DNA from: Maniola hyperantus | Lineage: Eukaryota > Arthropoda > Insecta > Lepidoptera > Nymphalidae | Assembly: GCF_902806685.2 (NCBI RefSeq) | Contig: NC_048538.1 | Span: forward strand, 1,178,001-1,242,000 | Length of the DNA stretch: 64,000 nucleotides | Direction: 5' to 3' | In this document: positions 10,233 to 20,823 of the stretch, piece by piece | Layout of the letters: each line of letters starts with the position of its first letter | How positions within the stretch are numbered: position 1 is the stretch's first letter | Notes under the pieces: generated by a model | Databases searched by the model: none | What the model saw: only the letters and a program-made list of their open reading frames with translations | Told to the model about the DNA's origin: nothing | Program-made: the position numbers and the translations under genes

Positions 10233-10760
10233 GTATCTATATATATAAAATTCAAAGTCCTGACTGACTGACTGACTGACATATATATCAACGCACAGCC
10301 TAAACCGCTGGTCCTAAAGACATGAACTAAGAAAGGATTTTTCGAAATTCCACCCCTAAGTGGGTTAAATGGGGGCTGGAAGTCTGTATGAAAGTCCGTC
10401 ATTTTTAAAGTTATTTGCATGAGAATTGGTATTTGGGGTCTCGGTTACAAATGAAGAAATACGTGTTTCAGGATTTTTGGAAAATTCGCCCATAAGGATG
10501 ATTAAAATAGGGGATGAAAGTTTGCATGGGAAAGTTTGAAACTTGAAATTTGGGAAGTAGGTTTTTTCTTGAGGTTAGGTGTCAGCTAAGAAACGACTAT
10601 GAGAAAATCTCCGCCTAAAGGGATTAAATGGGGGTTGGAAGGTTTACTGTGTTATTCGGTGCTGTTCAGGGTGCGCGTCCTGATGTTATAATGTTTGTTT
10701 CTGAAAGAAAATGCTATTTGTTTCCTGTAGGCCACGCGGGCGAAGCCGCGAGCAGAAGCT
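10233..10760 (+). mobile_element. Helitron-like element, full length
   Basis: 5' end TCTATATATATAAAATTC with a (GACT)n run; 3' end CACGCGGGCGAAGCCGCGAG...CTAG with a GC stem-loop (GCGGGC-GAA-GCCGC) just inside the terminus. These are the canonical Helitron terminal features. No Rep/helicase is encoded, so it is non-autonomous. Confidence 0.75.
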
Positions 10761-11453
10761 AGTTTAAGTATAATATTAGGTATGGATATTGTATATGGAA
10801 GGGTCATGGTTTTTTTAATCACTGGGAAGCTTCTAGATAACATGAATATCAAAAGGAGGCTCAAAAGAACCAAGCCGTTCGAATTAGTGTTAAAAAGTAC
10901 ATCAGTGCAGCGTTTGTGTAATAGTTTATTTTTCTAGGTCACAAGAACATAGTGAACTGTAAGTACGTGTTAGAATAAACTAAGGACAGTTATTGGACTG
11001 TAAATTAGATTTGAAAATTAATCATAAGTAGAAGTTTAAGCTAGAATAATATTACTTATTAGCCCATAGGCTAGATGGTAGTAGTAATAAAGCTGCCATT
11101 TTATAATGGTGCTTTATGGTAGGAAAAAAAAAAAAAAAACTGGGACACTGATTTATACATATTATAAATAAGGTACACAGAAACACAAAAGTTGCAAGTA
11201 TAATGAATTGCCCACCTAAATATTGTAGACCGATGTTATCACTCTAATCTCTAATTAAGTAATATGTTAATTAATTTAGCGCGGATCTGATTAGAGGGAA
11301 GGTTTCAACTGTTTGTCACCTGCTGCTATTGGTTGTCATCCATCATACTTGGGCTACATAAAGCGCAAGAAACACTGGCAGAACCGAGGCAGACGTACCT
11401 ACGTATCAGTCGTATCCCTTGATTAATATTCAAACTAAACTTAAGTTTAACAT
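10761..11453. other. no gene recognised
   Basis: AT-rich, with an oligo-A run near 11126-11140 that may mark a retroposon tail. Nothing else is supported. Confidence 0.4.
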
Positions 11454-11864
11454 TGGGACTGATTTTGAGCACAACTGAATTTTAGAGTCGCATCCTTTTC
11501 TTACTAATGCAATATGATAGGGACAGACACAGTTTGACAGACCTAAAAAATAATTTAGAGCTGTCCAACTTCGTGACTTTAGCTGCCAGTCGCGAGCCTA
11601 CTGTTTTAGCGTGCACTAACATATCGTCTTAAAATGTAAAATTCATGTTCTGTCCTTTTTTAGCAATATTAAAAGAAAGCGGTGCAGATACCTACTCTAA
11701 ATTTAGCCTAGAGAAAGACAACAGAATCGGTACCACTTTGTGTCAAATAGTCTGCGTGCTGACAGATGTCTCGTCACTCATTTAGTTCCGAGTACGCTCA
11801 CATGACGCTCTACGTTGCTATCAGCGCCAAAATGGCTAAAATCAAGTTGCTTTAAAAACAGGTT
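11454..11864. repeat. repeat E plus extension, first copy of a direct repeat
   Basis: 11454-11740 is repeat E. The part 11670-11864 (through CGAGTACGCTCACATGACGC and AATGGCTAAAATCAAGTTGC) is repeated at 12070-12265. Confidence 0.65.
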
Positions 11865-12062
11865 TATTTTATTTATTTTATTTATTAGGAACACACACAA
11901 TACATTAATTTAACACAAACTACGACACTTATAGACAAACACAGGCTGATAAATGTATCTATAAAATGTGTACACAGCATTTGCAAAATATCTAGACAAA
12001 TAAAAAGAACTTAACTAACTACTTAACTAAACAATTAATAATTAAGTTACTTAGGAGATGAA
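11865..12062 (-). mobile_element. LINE 3' tail inserted between direct repeats
   Basis: Begins with a (TTTTATTTA)n run, the reverse of an A-rich tail, and then AT-rich sequence. It sits exactly between the two copies of a 195-bp direct repeat. Confidence 0.5.
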
Positions 12063-12069
12063 TATTTAA

Positions 12070-12265
12070 AAAAAGAAAAAGATGCAAATACCTACTTACT
12101 CTAAATTTAACCTAGAAAATGACAACAGAATCGGCGCCACTTTGTATCAAATAGTCGTGTTGACAGATGTGTCATCACTCATTTAGTTCCGAGTACGCTC
12201 ACATGACGCTCACCATTGCTATCAGCGCCAAAATGGCTAAAATCAAGTTGCTTCAAAAACAGGTT
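12070..12265. repeat. second copy of the 195-bp direct repeat
   Basis: Matches 11670-11864 with scattered changes, including the stretch AATGGCTAAAATCAAGTTGC. Confidence 0.75.
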
Positions 12266-12587
12266 AGCAATAAGCAGGTCCAGTGTACCTACTTGTATAA
12301 GTAGAGGTCAGTGGTAATACCTATAATAATATCGGTTTTAATCGCATCGGAACTATCGCAGTTGGTAATTGAACGCACTGTGGGGGGATCGTAAAGTGTC
12401 AGATACGGGGTTGTCCGCAGCGCCTCTGCCGATAAATAGTGGAAGCCGAGATAGGTCAAGCTGGAGTTATTGACGACAAGGGTCCACGCGCACTGCGGAT
12501 TTTACTACGTGCGGTTCGATAAAAACGCATGCAGTGATTAACAAGGCCATGTGAGGTAGAGTCGGAGTTATTTACGAAGTGCGCTTA
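12266..12587. other. no feature recognised
   Basis: Moderately GC-rich compared with its surroundings (12395-12560), but no open frame with splice sites could be supported. Confidence 0.35.
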
Positions 12588-12960
12588 CGGTTTTTACTAG
12601 CAGTTTGATCAAAGATTCATAGGCGTCATTAGATATTATATCGATTAAGACTGATTATGTAATGGTAACGATGTGCTAATTTTATCTTTCTAAAATATTT
12701 TAGCATTAAAATTGAGTAAAAATCAGATTTTTTAAATTGAAATTATAAATTTAAAATAATGCTATGCGCAATGACGGTTTTTACTCGCGGTTTGATCAAT
12801 GATTCATAAGCGTTTTTAGATAAATGTCAATTAAGAGTGATTGTGTAAAGGTAACGATATGCTAATTTTATATTTCTAAAATATTTAGCATTAAAATTGA
12901 GAAAAATCAGATTATTTTTTATTGAAATTATAACTTTAAAATAATGCTTTCAAAATAGGG
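12588..12960. repeat. tandem duplication, about 185-bp unit
   Basis: Two successive copies beginning ACGGTTTTTACT.GC.GTTTGATCAA at about 12588 and 12773; both contain AAAATATTTTAGCATTAAAA-like AT-rich sequence and end AAAATAATGCT. Confidence 0.8.
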
Positions 12961-13328
12961 CCCACTAGGGCCTAGGCTATCACCGTTCAGTGTCGAGCAG
13001 TGTCGAGCTTAGCATGCGGTTATGCCGCAACAAATAGCAACAGTGTGAGTAGACCTCCGTTCCTAAGGAAGCCTGAAGGCTTTAATCTTAATGCAGTGAA
13101 TGCCTACTGCAAGGATGCGGCTTTTTTTTGCATCGTGCAAGCCTTGAGTGTTGTATAAATAAGATAGTGTAATAGATATTCGAACTTGGTAGTAAACTTA
13201 CTTTTTACTGAAGTTCAGTAATCTTTTACTGTGCTTTTTTACTGTAGATATAGTAGGCTTTAGTTATTTCAGATTCTCAGCGTTTAGGCAGGTATTCCTC
13301 ATTGTTGAAAGTCATGACCTTTTTCTAT
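12961..13328. other. no feature recognised
   Basis: No supported gene or repeat. A good splice-donor-like GTGAGTAG occurs near 13046 after a short ATG frame, but no partner exon with matching phase was found. Confidence 0.35.
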
Positions 13329-13525
13329 TATTTTTTTTTTTTTTTTTTTTTAATATTACAATAAAACTTAAAGCTAGCCTTATCTAATTACTATATAAAT
13401 CATGACCGCGTGGAATGGTGCCAAGAATACTGGCTGCATTTCCGCGCTGGACAGCCAGGCTGATCCGTTGCGCAAAAAATGAGCCAGCCCTTCTGTCACC
13501 AGATGAGGCTATAGCGGTGAAATGT
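13329..13525 (-). mobile_element. LINE 3' end, reverse orientation
   Basis: An oligo-T run (13330-13350), the reverse of a poly(A) tail, is followed by a 3'UTR-like block with TGCGCAAAAAATGAGCCAGC. This is the usual form of a 5'-truncated non-LTR copy on the minus strand. Confidence 0.55.
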
Positions 13526-13726
13526 CTCAAAAAAAATTTTTAGCACTAAGACTTCTATTAATTAAATAATTATTATTGTAGGGGTTTACTTCTTTGGATA
13601 AAAATCTGATAAGACAGCGCGATCTAAGATGTTGATTAATATCGTAATGATGAAAAGTAATGAATTTCCTTACTCTGCATAGAAGATCTAAGAATTATAA
13701 TCCTAATCCTAATATCCTAATTCTAA

Positions 13727-13911
13727 TCTATAATATAAAAATGAATCACTAAATGTGTTGCTGATCGCAAATCTCGAGAACAGCTGAACCGATTTCGCTA
13801 ATTCTTTTTTTATAATATTCCTTGAAGTACGACGATGGTTCTTACGGAGAGAGAAATTTAAAAAAATTGAATCGACTGTTAGGCGGAACGATGTTCGCGA
13901 GGGCAACTAGT
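13727..13911 (+). mobile_element. short Helitron-like element, second family
   Basis: Runs from TCTATAATATAAAAATGAAT through TGTTGCTGATCGCAAATCTC to GGCAACTAG. A copy with the same order of blocks lies at 43583-43748. The 5' TC and 3' CTAG ends fit the Helitron pattern; no target duplication is visible. Confidence 0.65.
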
Positions 13912-14120
13912 AATATTATAAATGTGAAAGTGTGGATGTTTGGATGTTTGTTACTCAATCACGCAAAAACGGCCTAACGGATTTGGATGAAATTTGGAAT
14001 GGAGATAGATTATACCCTGGATTAACACATAGGCTAATTTTTATTCCGGACAATCAAAGAGCTCCTGCGGGATTTTGAAAAATGTAAATACACGCCGACG
14101 AAGTCGCGGGCATCAGCTAT
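13912..14120 (+). mobile_element. Helitron-like element abutting the previous one
   Basis: Begins TAATATTATAAATGTGAAAG directly after the CTAG of the preceding element and ends CGCCGACGAAGTCGCGGGCATCAGC-TA, the family hairpin end with the last base changed. Tandem end-to-end insertion is common for Helitrons because they insert between A and T. Confidence 0.6.
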
Positions 14121-14366
14121 TTATTACATAAAATTGCAGGCAAATCTAGTTCTCGGTATTGCTAGTATGTATGTAATCGATTTCGTTGTATCGATTTTTG
14201 ACATCGACTAATTAGCTGATAGGTACCTGATTGAACTATACAAAGTGTCGCTTGCTTTTTCTAATAAATCAATATCAAATATCAAGCAGATTTTATCTGG
14301 GAACAGATTTGTTATGTTTTTATAGTGTTTACCGATTTAGAAATAAAATTAATCGATGATTATAAT
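14121..14366. other. no feature recognised
   Basis: Short AT-rich spacer between a Helitron-like element and a SINE. Confidence 0.4.
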
Positions 14367-14701
14367 CTTTTTTTTTATTCAGATAGAAGTTAGCCCTTGA
14401 CTGCAATCTCACCTGGTGGTAAGTGATGATGCAGTCTAAGATGATAGCGGGCTAACCTGGAAGGGGTATGGCAGTTTTTATTAAACCCATACCCCTTTGG
14501 TTTCTACACGGCATCGTACCGGAACGCTAAATCGCTTGGTGGCACGGCTTTGCCGGTAGGGTGGTAACTAGCCACGGCCGAAGCCTCCCACCAGACCAGA
14601 CCAGAAATTTAGAAATTATAAAATTCCAAACCCCTGCCAGGAATCGAACCCGGGACCTCCCACTACTAAGACCACAGCGCTCACCACTGCGCCAGGGAGG
14701 C
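14367..14701 (-). mobile_element. tRNA-derived SINE, family A, full length
   Basis: T-rich tail on the left, tRNA-like head with intact A and B boxes on the right (minus strand). Nearly identical to the copies at 1655 and 4788. Confidence 0.85.
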
Positions 14702-14935
14702 GCATCTACTCGTGAAGTAGTAATTAATTTTTCGTAAGTTACAACTTAATCAAATTAATAGCGACTGCCCGCGCCTTCGCTTAGCCAAAATATAAATCCT
14801 CTTTATTCCCTATACCGTGGGAAAAAATCTGGCCTCATTCTGTGCCAGGCCTATGTGCCATGCCCATTGTCACTTCAGCTTCGCAACTATTAGATAACAA
14901 ATGATATTAAGCTTATTTCGTGATTTAACGACATA

Positions 14936-15110
14936 AATTTTAATGTATATAACGGGTGCATACCACGATTAATTTTTGTTTTTATTTGTCGATATTTCAA
15001 CCAAAAAAATACAAGTAAAAAAACAAGAAAGAGGGTAGTTCGTTACTGCCCTTGACCGTGCAATAGGGTTGAAATATCGACAAATAAAAACAAAAATTAA
15101 TCGTGGTATT
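14936..15110. mobile_element. foldback element flanking the inverted-LTR unit (left)
   Basis: A block of about 44 bp starting ATACCACGATTAATTTTTG (14957-15001) is repeated in reverse complement at 15065-15110, around a 63-base loop containing AAGAAAGAGGGTAGTTCG. The right half of the same element (loop plus right arm) recurs at 20829-20968, on the other side of the inverted-LTR unit. Confidence 0.7.
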
Positions 15111-15119
15111 GTAACCTTT

Positions 15120-15123
15120 ATAC
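15120..15123. repeat. possible 4-bp target duplication (ATAC), left
   Basis: ATAC directly precedes the TGTGACG terminus of the left LTR; ATAC also directly follows the mirror terminus at 20552-20555. Four bases can match by chance. Confidence 0.4.
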
Positions 15124-16576
15124 TGTGACGTTGTAAATTTTGAACTACTAACTAGCGTTTCGTTTTTAATAAAAATCAATTTTGTTCAAAGTATGTTGGT
15201 GCCACCTAGCATCAAGGTGCAGAACTACGCGTGGGTCGATGTTCAGAGTTCATTCGAGCCACAATAGATGGCGTTTGCTTCGTTGTCAATTGTCGTAAAA
15301 ATAAAACAAAATAATTAAATAAAACCATAATATCATTTGTTTATTGTTAAGTCATTAACAAAACGGTTCTTATAATATATCCTTAGGTTCCGCAAATATT
15401 CAAAAATGAATTGGCTTCATGATCAAACTAAATGAGAGCGGCCACACTCGGGTTGCGTCTGGCAACACCGATTGGTGAGATTTAGAATTTTTCTGGAGTC
15501 AACATGTGAAGACGAATTTTTTCGTTCCAGGAAAATCTCACTCTTTTTCGCCCATGGCTTCGCCTGGGAAAATACAATAGTTATAAATTTAGTCATCCTA
15601 ACGTATTTCAATGTTTCATCAATTATGGTGAGTGAAAAATCAAGTAATGTGGATTCGACAAAATGGCGGTTTGGTTAGAGAAAATCCTAATTTCATGATT
15701 TTCCCTTTCAGTTCCAGTTATTTTACCTTCCCAAATAAATGAGGATAATGGGGGTGGGTGGACTCCTGAAAACCATTGGTGGCCAGGAGTTCAATAGGTG
15801 AGTTGTGTTTGATCGGGAAAATTCCACGTGTCGAAATTTTCACACAGCACAAATTATAATCTTGTTTTTCTTTGTTACAGGGTTTCCGTTTGCGTTTCCG
15901 TTTTTAGTTTTCGGTTTTCGTATTTATTTCTTTTGCACATTCACGTTGGCAACTTAATTTCTATGGATAAGACTTGGTGAAAATCTTTGTAATGAAACAT
16001 TTCGGTTGTGAAGAATCAAGTTAAATTGAGTTTTGGATCTTGGCCGATGCCGTCCAGCTACATTGCAGTCTTCGCACCTACAAGTAAGCAAATGTTTGTA
16101 TCCTGGAACAGTTTAGTGAACCTTCTTAGTGTATGTGTACAGTAAGAACCCTGTCTTTACTACTGAGCTTTTATTTTGAAACAATTTTATGAATTTTACT
16201 GTGTCATTGTCTATTCCATGCCAATGGCATCTTAAATTTAAAACATAGATTTTATGTACTATCTACCTAAGGCATTCTAATGTATCTAAATTAAGTCTTG
16301 GCATTAAGCTAGAATAACTAAGCATTATTAGCCATCATTATGTATTAAGCGACCCCGGTAAAAGTTACATTAAAAACAATTTTGCCTAACATCTAGCAAA
16401 TTTCATTTATAACACCTCATATACATTACAAGGGAGTCGACGGCTAGCTTCTATTCTTTACTAGGTAGATAGATCAAGTAAAGTAAATTATTTTTTTTTC
16501 CCTCTAATCTTTGTAAGGTGGTAGATTATTCCGTATCCGGGTATATTTCTATTCCGCCCAATTTACCACCCTTACA
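15124..16576 (+). repeat. long terminal repeat, left copy, 1,453 bp
   Basis: Begins TGTGACGTTG and ends CCACCCTTACA, so it has the TG...CA termini of an LTR. It is followed by AA and a primer-binding-site-like sequence (TGGCGCCCAACGTGGGGC, 16579-16596), which marks this as the 5' LTR boundary of a Ty3/Gypsy-type element read in the + direction. The other copy, 19099-20551, has exactly the same length but is inverted; long stretches compared by eye are identical. Within it, ATG is directly followed by a strong splice donor (GTGAGT at 15628) and a strong acceptor ends at 15880. Confidence 0.85.
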
Positions 16577-16578
16577 AA

Positions 16579-16596
16579 TGGCGCCCAACGTGGGGC
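16579..16596 (+). other. primer-binding site after left LTR
   Basis: TGGCGCCCAACGTGGGGC follows the LTR by two bases. TGGCGCC starts are typical of tRNA-primed LTR elements. About 70 bases of leader follow before the end of the opposing gag gene at 16666. Confidence 0.7.
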
Positions 16597-16665
16597 GCCA
16601 TTATGGGGATGTTTTGTTGTTAATGACCAAGTTCTTTACTTGTGTCTCTGCACAGTTCTTACTAA

Positions 16666-17934
16666 TTAGTTTTTTGAATTTTTGTCCGGAGCGGGTTTAC
16701 TAATCGCCTTTTTACTACAACTTGGACATGTCTTTACTGTAAAGTTCTGACGTCCACACGAAAAACATCTAATAAATTTCGGAACTGTCCTGCAAAATTT
16801 AAAGGAATGGTTACCCTTGCCGCACTTGTAACATAGTTGTTTATTTGTTTTCGAAAAATCAGTGCCTTTACTTGTATCAACCTTAGGTGCAGGTGTGACT
16901 GAAAGTGTGTTTATCTGTTTTGTCACTTGTTTGTAAGCAAACTCTGAACTTAAAGTTGCCTTACTGTTAGTAGGCTCAGAAAATAAGGCGGAACGCTGCC
17001 TCGCAGCCTCTAGTTTGCGACACTTTTCCTTCAACATTGCGACAGACTTAATGTCAACAAGAGCTAATTGTTCTGAGTAAAAAGGGCGAATATTATGTAA
17101 TAAAATTTGTAACTTTTGTTCTTCGGAAAGTGGTGTTGACAACCTTGAAAACATGCAAAACATTATAGCGAAATAGATAGACACAGGTTCTTCAGAGCCT
17201 TGTGTTCTTGCTCGAATTTCACCTAGCAACCTGTAGTCATAATCTACTGCATCAAATTCCTCTAAAAATAAAGTTCTCAATTCTGACCAAGACGAAACTT
17301 GACATTTGTTGCCTCTGTACCATAACAATGCTCGGCCTGTAAAAAGATGAAATGCAGAAACAAATAATTTTCCATCTGAAACGCCATAAGATCTTTTATA
17401 TTCCTCAACGCGTTCGATGAAACTGCGCGGATCACCCTGTCCGTTGAAATTTAACTTCCACTTGGCAACATTTTTATCACCAGTGCAGTCAACGGCGGTA
17501 CTCTCGGAATCCAGTGATTCGTCGTGAGACGACTCATTGTCAGCATCTAATCTGGAAATCAAACTCTGCAACTTTGTATGTAATTCACTCTTCCTACTTA
17601 TTAAGCTGAGTTCGGAACACTGTATTCTCAAAATTCTAAAGTACAAATGTGAAGCTAAAGCTTTAGACCTACAGAGGGCATGTCTATCTTTAGTGTCAGA
17701 ACACTTTTTTAATAAATCTTCTAAGTCTTGAAGTTTTTTAGTAATAACCCCTAACTCACTTTCAGAAGTGAAATCCGTCTCTAAAATTGATTCAGAAGGA
17801 ATTTCCTGAATTAATTGTTTTAACTGTTTCTTTAAACCTAGCACTGTAGGTGCTGGAGTTTCGGAACGAATGGATACCTCATAACACAATTCGTCCTTCA
17901 AAAGTGAATGAAACTGGGCAAAAGTCTGTTCCAT
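16666..17934 (-). CDS. gag-like protein of an LTR retrotransposon (no pol)
   Basis: An intact 422-residue frame on the minus strand with a good start context (ACACAATGG). Residues 1-150 are Leu/Lys/Glu-rich and probably helical. Residues 158-290 match the Ty3/Gypsy retrotransposon gag pattern (W159 K L N F N G, then LFTGRALLWYR, then EIRARTQGSEEP). The C-terminus has one perfect CCHC zinc knuckle (C368, C371, H376, C381) and a second one (C390, C393, C403) in which the expected His is Phe398. The role would be capsid assembly and RNA binding. Reading on the minus strand, the right-hand LTR and its primer-binding site lie upstream after a leader of about 1.15 kb. No protease, reverse transcriptase or integrase follows; instead the gene runs into an oppositely oriented LTR. 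It could be a gag-only non-autonomous element; domestication cannot be judged. Confidence 0.85.
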   Translation of the reverse strand: MEQTFAQFHSLLKDELCYEVSIRSETPAPTVLGLKKQLKQLIQEIPSESILETDFTSESELGVITKKLQDLEDLLKKCSDTKDRHALCRSKALASHLYFRILRIQCSELSLISRKSELHTKLQSLISRLDADNESSHDESLDSESTAVDCTGDKNVAKWKLNFNGQGDPRSFIERVEEYKRSYGVSDGKLFVSAFHLFTGRALLWYRGNKCQVSSWSELRTLFLEEFDAVDYDYRLLGEIRARTQGSEEPVSIYFAIMFCMFSRLSTPLSEEQKLQILLHNIRPFYSEQLALVDIKSVAMLKEKCRKLEAARQRSALFSEPTNSKATLSSEFAYKQVTKQINTLSVTPAPKVDTSKGTDFSKTNKQLCYKCGKGNHSFKFCRTVPKFIRCFSCGRQNFTVKTCPSCSKKAISKPAPDKNSKN

Positions 17935-19083
17935 TGTGTTAAGTCAAAACACATTTAACAAAATATCGAGCTTGTGTAACTGTCTATGTTTAGCTTTATA
18001 CCAGTTGGTTAAACACAAACACAAAAGAAGTTATTTAAACTATTAAATATACACAAGCAAAATACACAACAAAAACAATATTCTTAAGTCTATCCTAACT
18101 ATTTTATCAATTATGTTCCTATTCCAAAATCTTGTTAATAATACAAGCACATATTATTACTAAAGTAAACAAAATATGACAAAATAAAACTTCCCAAAAT
18201 TGAATAAATGATTGTAAGGTGCAGTATCACCTTTATGAGTACACAGTGTGTTACAACCTTTACAATTACAAAAGTAAACAGGCAACAAAGTTGCAATGAA
18301 CTCTGAATAGCATATTATCTTTAAAAAAAACAAAGAGATTGTGCAATGGTTTGATGACTGTTACTTTACACTTTTAACACATAACCTAAAATACAACAAA
18401 ATCTGTTTCTAAATGTCACTTTAAACTACTAGCATTCAATTAAACTTAACATGTTTTGTGTGTGAAGTAGCTTTTATCATAACCTTAACACAGCTCTAAA
18501 CAAAATTCCAACAAAATAATGAAGTATCAAGTCACTGAAAAAAAATTGTTCATAACTTCATACTTGAACTTAATGTAATCTCTGAATATAGTTTATATAT
18601 TTAGTTTCACAAGTTGTAACTCTTAGTATTTATAAATGTATGTGTGTAACTAGTTAACGGCACATAGCGTTTCAAAACTTTAATTATACTAAGTTACCGG
18701 AATTTTCAAACATAAGATGTACTTACTATTGAAAGCAATACCCAACAACAACTCAGTTAAGCAATGTTTATTACTAAACTGAAGGCAAACATTCACTTAT
18801 ACACCTCCAAGGTAAGTCAAATAACATAATTGAACGGCATAAACACCATTTATAATGTGTTAATTAAATAAGAAAAAACCACTGTTGGACTATACTCAGA
18901 AAATTACTTAAACTATCAAACAAAATTTCTAACTATTAGTTATTATTTAGTTAGTTAACCATAAAAAACAGCTTAGTGCTCTTTGCAATGTGTCACTACT
19001 TAGAAAATTGTACAATCAGCGGAGTACATTTCATAAAATTCACAAAATTTCTCAAAATATACAGAAATAACTATATAAAAAAA
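17935..19083 (-). other. AT-rich untranslated leader between PBS and gag
   Basis: About 1.15 kb without any open frame of note, between the right LTR's primer-binding site and the gag start. Its length is large for a leader and leaves room for packaging signals, but no structure was identified by eye. Confidence 0.55.
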
Positions 19084-19096
19084 CGTTCGGGCGCCA
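19084..19096 (-). other. primer-binding site after right LTR
   Basis: Minus-strand TGGCGCCCGAACG follows the LTR end by two bases. It differs from the left one by an extra G after TGGCGCCC, and the two sides share nothing beyond this point. Confidence 0.65.
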
Positions 19097-19098
19097 TT

Positions 19099-20551
19099 TG
19101 TAAGGGTGGTAAATTGGGCGGAATAGAAATATACCCGGATACGGAATAATCTACCACCTTACAAAGATTAGAGGGAAAAAAAAATAATTTACTTTACTTG
19201 ATCTATCTACCTAGTAAAGAATAGAAGCTAGCCGTCGACTCCCTTGTAATGTATATGAGGTGTTATAAATGAAATTTGCTAGATGTTAGGCAAAATTGTT
19301 TTTAATGTAACTTTTACCGGGGTCGCTTAATACATAATGATGGCTAATAATGCTTAGTTATTCTAGCTTAATGCCAAGACTTAATTTAGATACATTAGAA
19401 TGCCTTAGGTAGATAGTACATAAAATCTATGTTTTAAATTTAAGATGCCATTGGCATGGAATAGACAATGACACAGTAAAATTCATAAAATTGTTTCAAA
19501 ATAAAAGCTCAGTAGTAAAGACAGGGTTCTTACTGTACACATACACTAAGAAGGTTCACTAAACTGTTCCAGGATACAAACATTTGCTTACTTGTAGGTG
19601 CGAAGACTGCAATGTAGCTGGACGGCATCGGCCAAGATCCAAAACTCAATTTAACTTGATTCTTCACAACCGAAATGTTTCATTACAAAGATTTTCACCA
19701 AGTCTTATCCATAGAAATTAAGTTGCCAACGTGAATGTGCAAAAGAAATAAATACGAAAACCGAAAACTAAAAACGGAAACGCAAACGGAAACCCTGTAA
19801 CAAAGAAAAACAAGATTATAATTTGTGCTGTGTGAAAATTTCGACACGTGGAATTTTCCCGATCAAACACAACTCACCTATTGAACTCCTGGCCACCAAT
19901 GGTTTTCAGGAGTCCACCCACCCCCATTATCCTCATTTATTTGGGAAGGTAAAATAACTGGAACTGAAAGGGAAAATCATGAAATTAGGATTTTCTCTAA
20001 CCAAACCGCCATTTTGTCGAATCCACATTACTTGATTTTTCACTCACCATAATTGATGAAACATTGAAATACGTTAGGATGACTAAATTTATAACTATTG
20101 TATTTTCCCAGGCGAAGCCATGGGCGAAAAAGAGTGAGATTTTCCTGGAACGAAAAAATTCGTCTTCACATGTTGACTCCAGAAAAATTCTAAATCTCAC
20201 CAATCGGTGTTGCCAGACGCAACCCGAGTGTGGCCGCTCTCATTTAGTTTGATCATGAAGCCAATTCATTTTTGAATATTTGCGGAACCTAAGGATATAT
20301 TATAAGAACCGTTTTGTTAATGACTTAACAATAAACAAATGATATTATGGTTTTATTTAATTATTTTGTTTTATTTTTACGACAATTGACAACGAAGCAA
20401 ACGCCATCTATTGTGGCTCGAATGAACTCTGAACATCGACCCACGCGTAGTTCTGCACCTTGATGCTAGGTGGCACCAACATACTTTGAACAAAATTGAT
20501 TTTTATTAAAAACGAAACGCTAGTTAGTAGTTCAAAATTTACAACGTCACA
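19099..20551 (-). repeat. long terminal repeat, right copy, inverted, 1,453 bp
   Basis: Reverse complement of 15124-16576 with the same length and, wherever compared, the same bases; two short open frames (15423-15611 and 15472-15678) have identical mirror images at 20064-20252 and 19997-20203. This is the 5' LTR in the reading direction of gag. It carries the mirrored donor (20047) and acceptor (19795). Confidence 0.85.
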
Positions 20552-20555
20552 ATAC
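20552..20555. repeat. possible 4-bp target duplication (ATAC), right
   Basis: ATAC directly after the outer end of the right LTR, matching 15120-15123. Confidence 0.4.
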
Positions 20556-20568
20556 CGATACATTAAAA

Positions 20569-20823
20569 TCAGTGCCCTTATTATAAATGCGAAAGTGTGT
20601 TTGTTTGTTGGTTTGTTGGTTTATTGGTTTGTTGGTTTGTTGGTCTGTCCTTCAATCACGTCGACCCGGTGCAACGGATTGACGTGATTTTTTGCATGGG
20701 TATTGGGTATAGATGAAGAGCTGGAGAGTGACATAGGCTACTTTTATCCCGGAAAATCAAAAAGTTCTCACGGGATTTTAAAAAACCTAATTCCACGCGG
20801 ACGAAGTCGCGAGCATCAGCTAG
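20569..20823 (+). mobile_element. Helitron-like element
   Basis: 5' end TCAGTGCCCTTATTATAAATG, an internal run of GTTTGTTGGTTTG repeats, the block AATCACGTCGACCC, and a 3' end CACGCGGACGAAGTCGCGAG...CTAG with the family stem-loop. It lies just outside the right LTR. Confidence 0.75.

Noticed and set aside
13010..13052. First coding exon for the 32.1-kb exon (ATGCCGCAACAAATAGC with donor GTGAGT)
   Set aside because: The donor leaves two bases, while the 32084 exon needs one; no other support.
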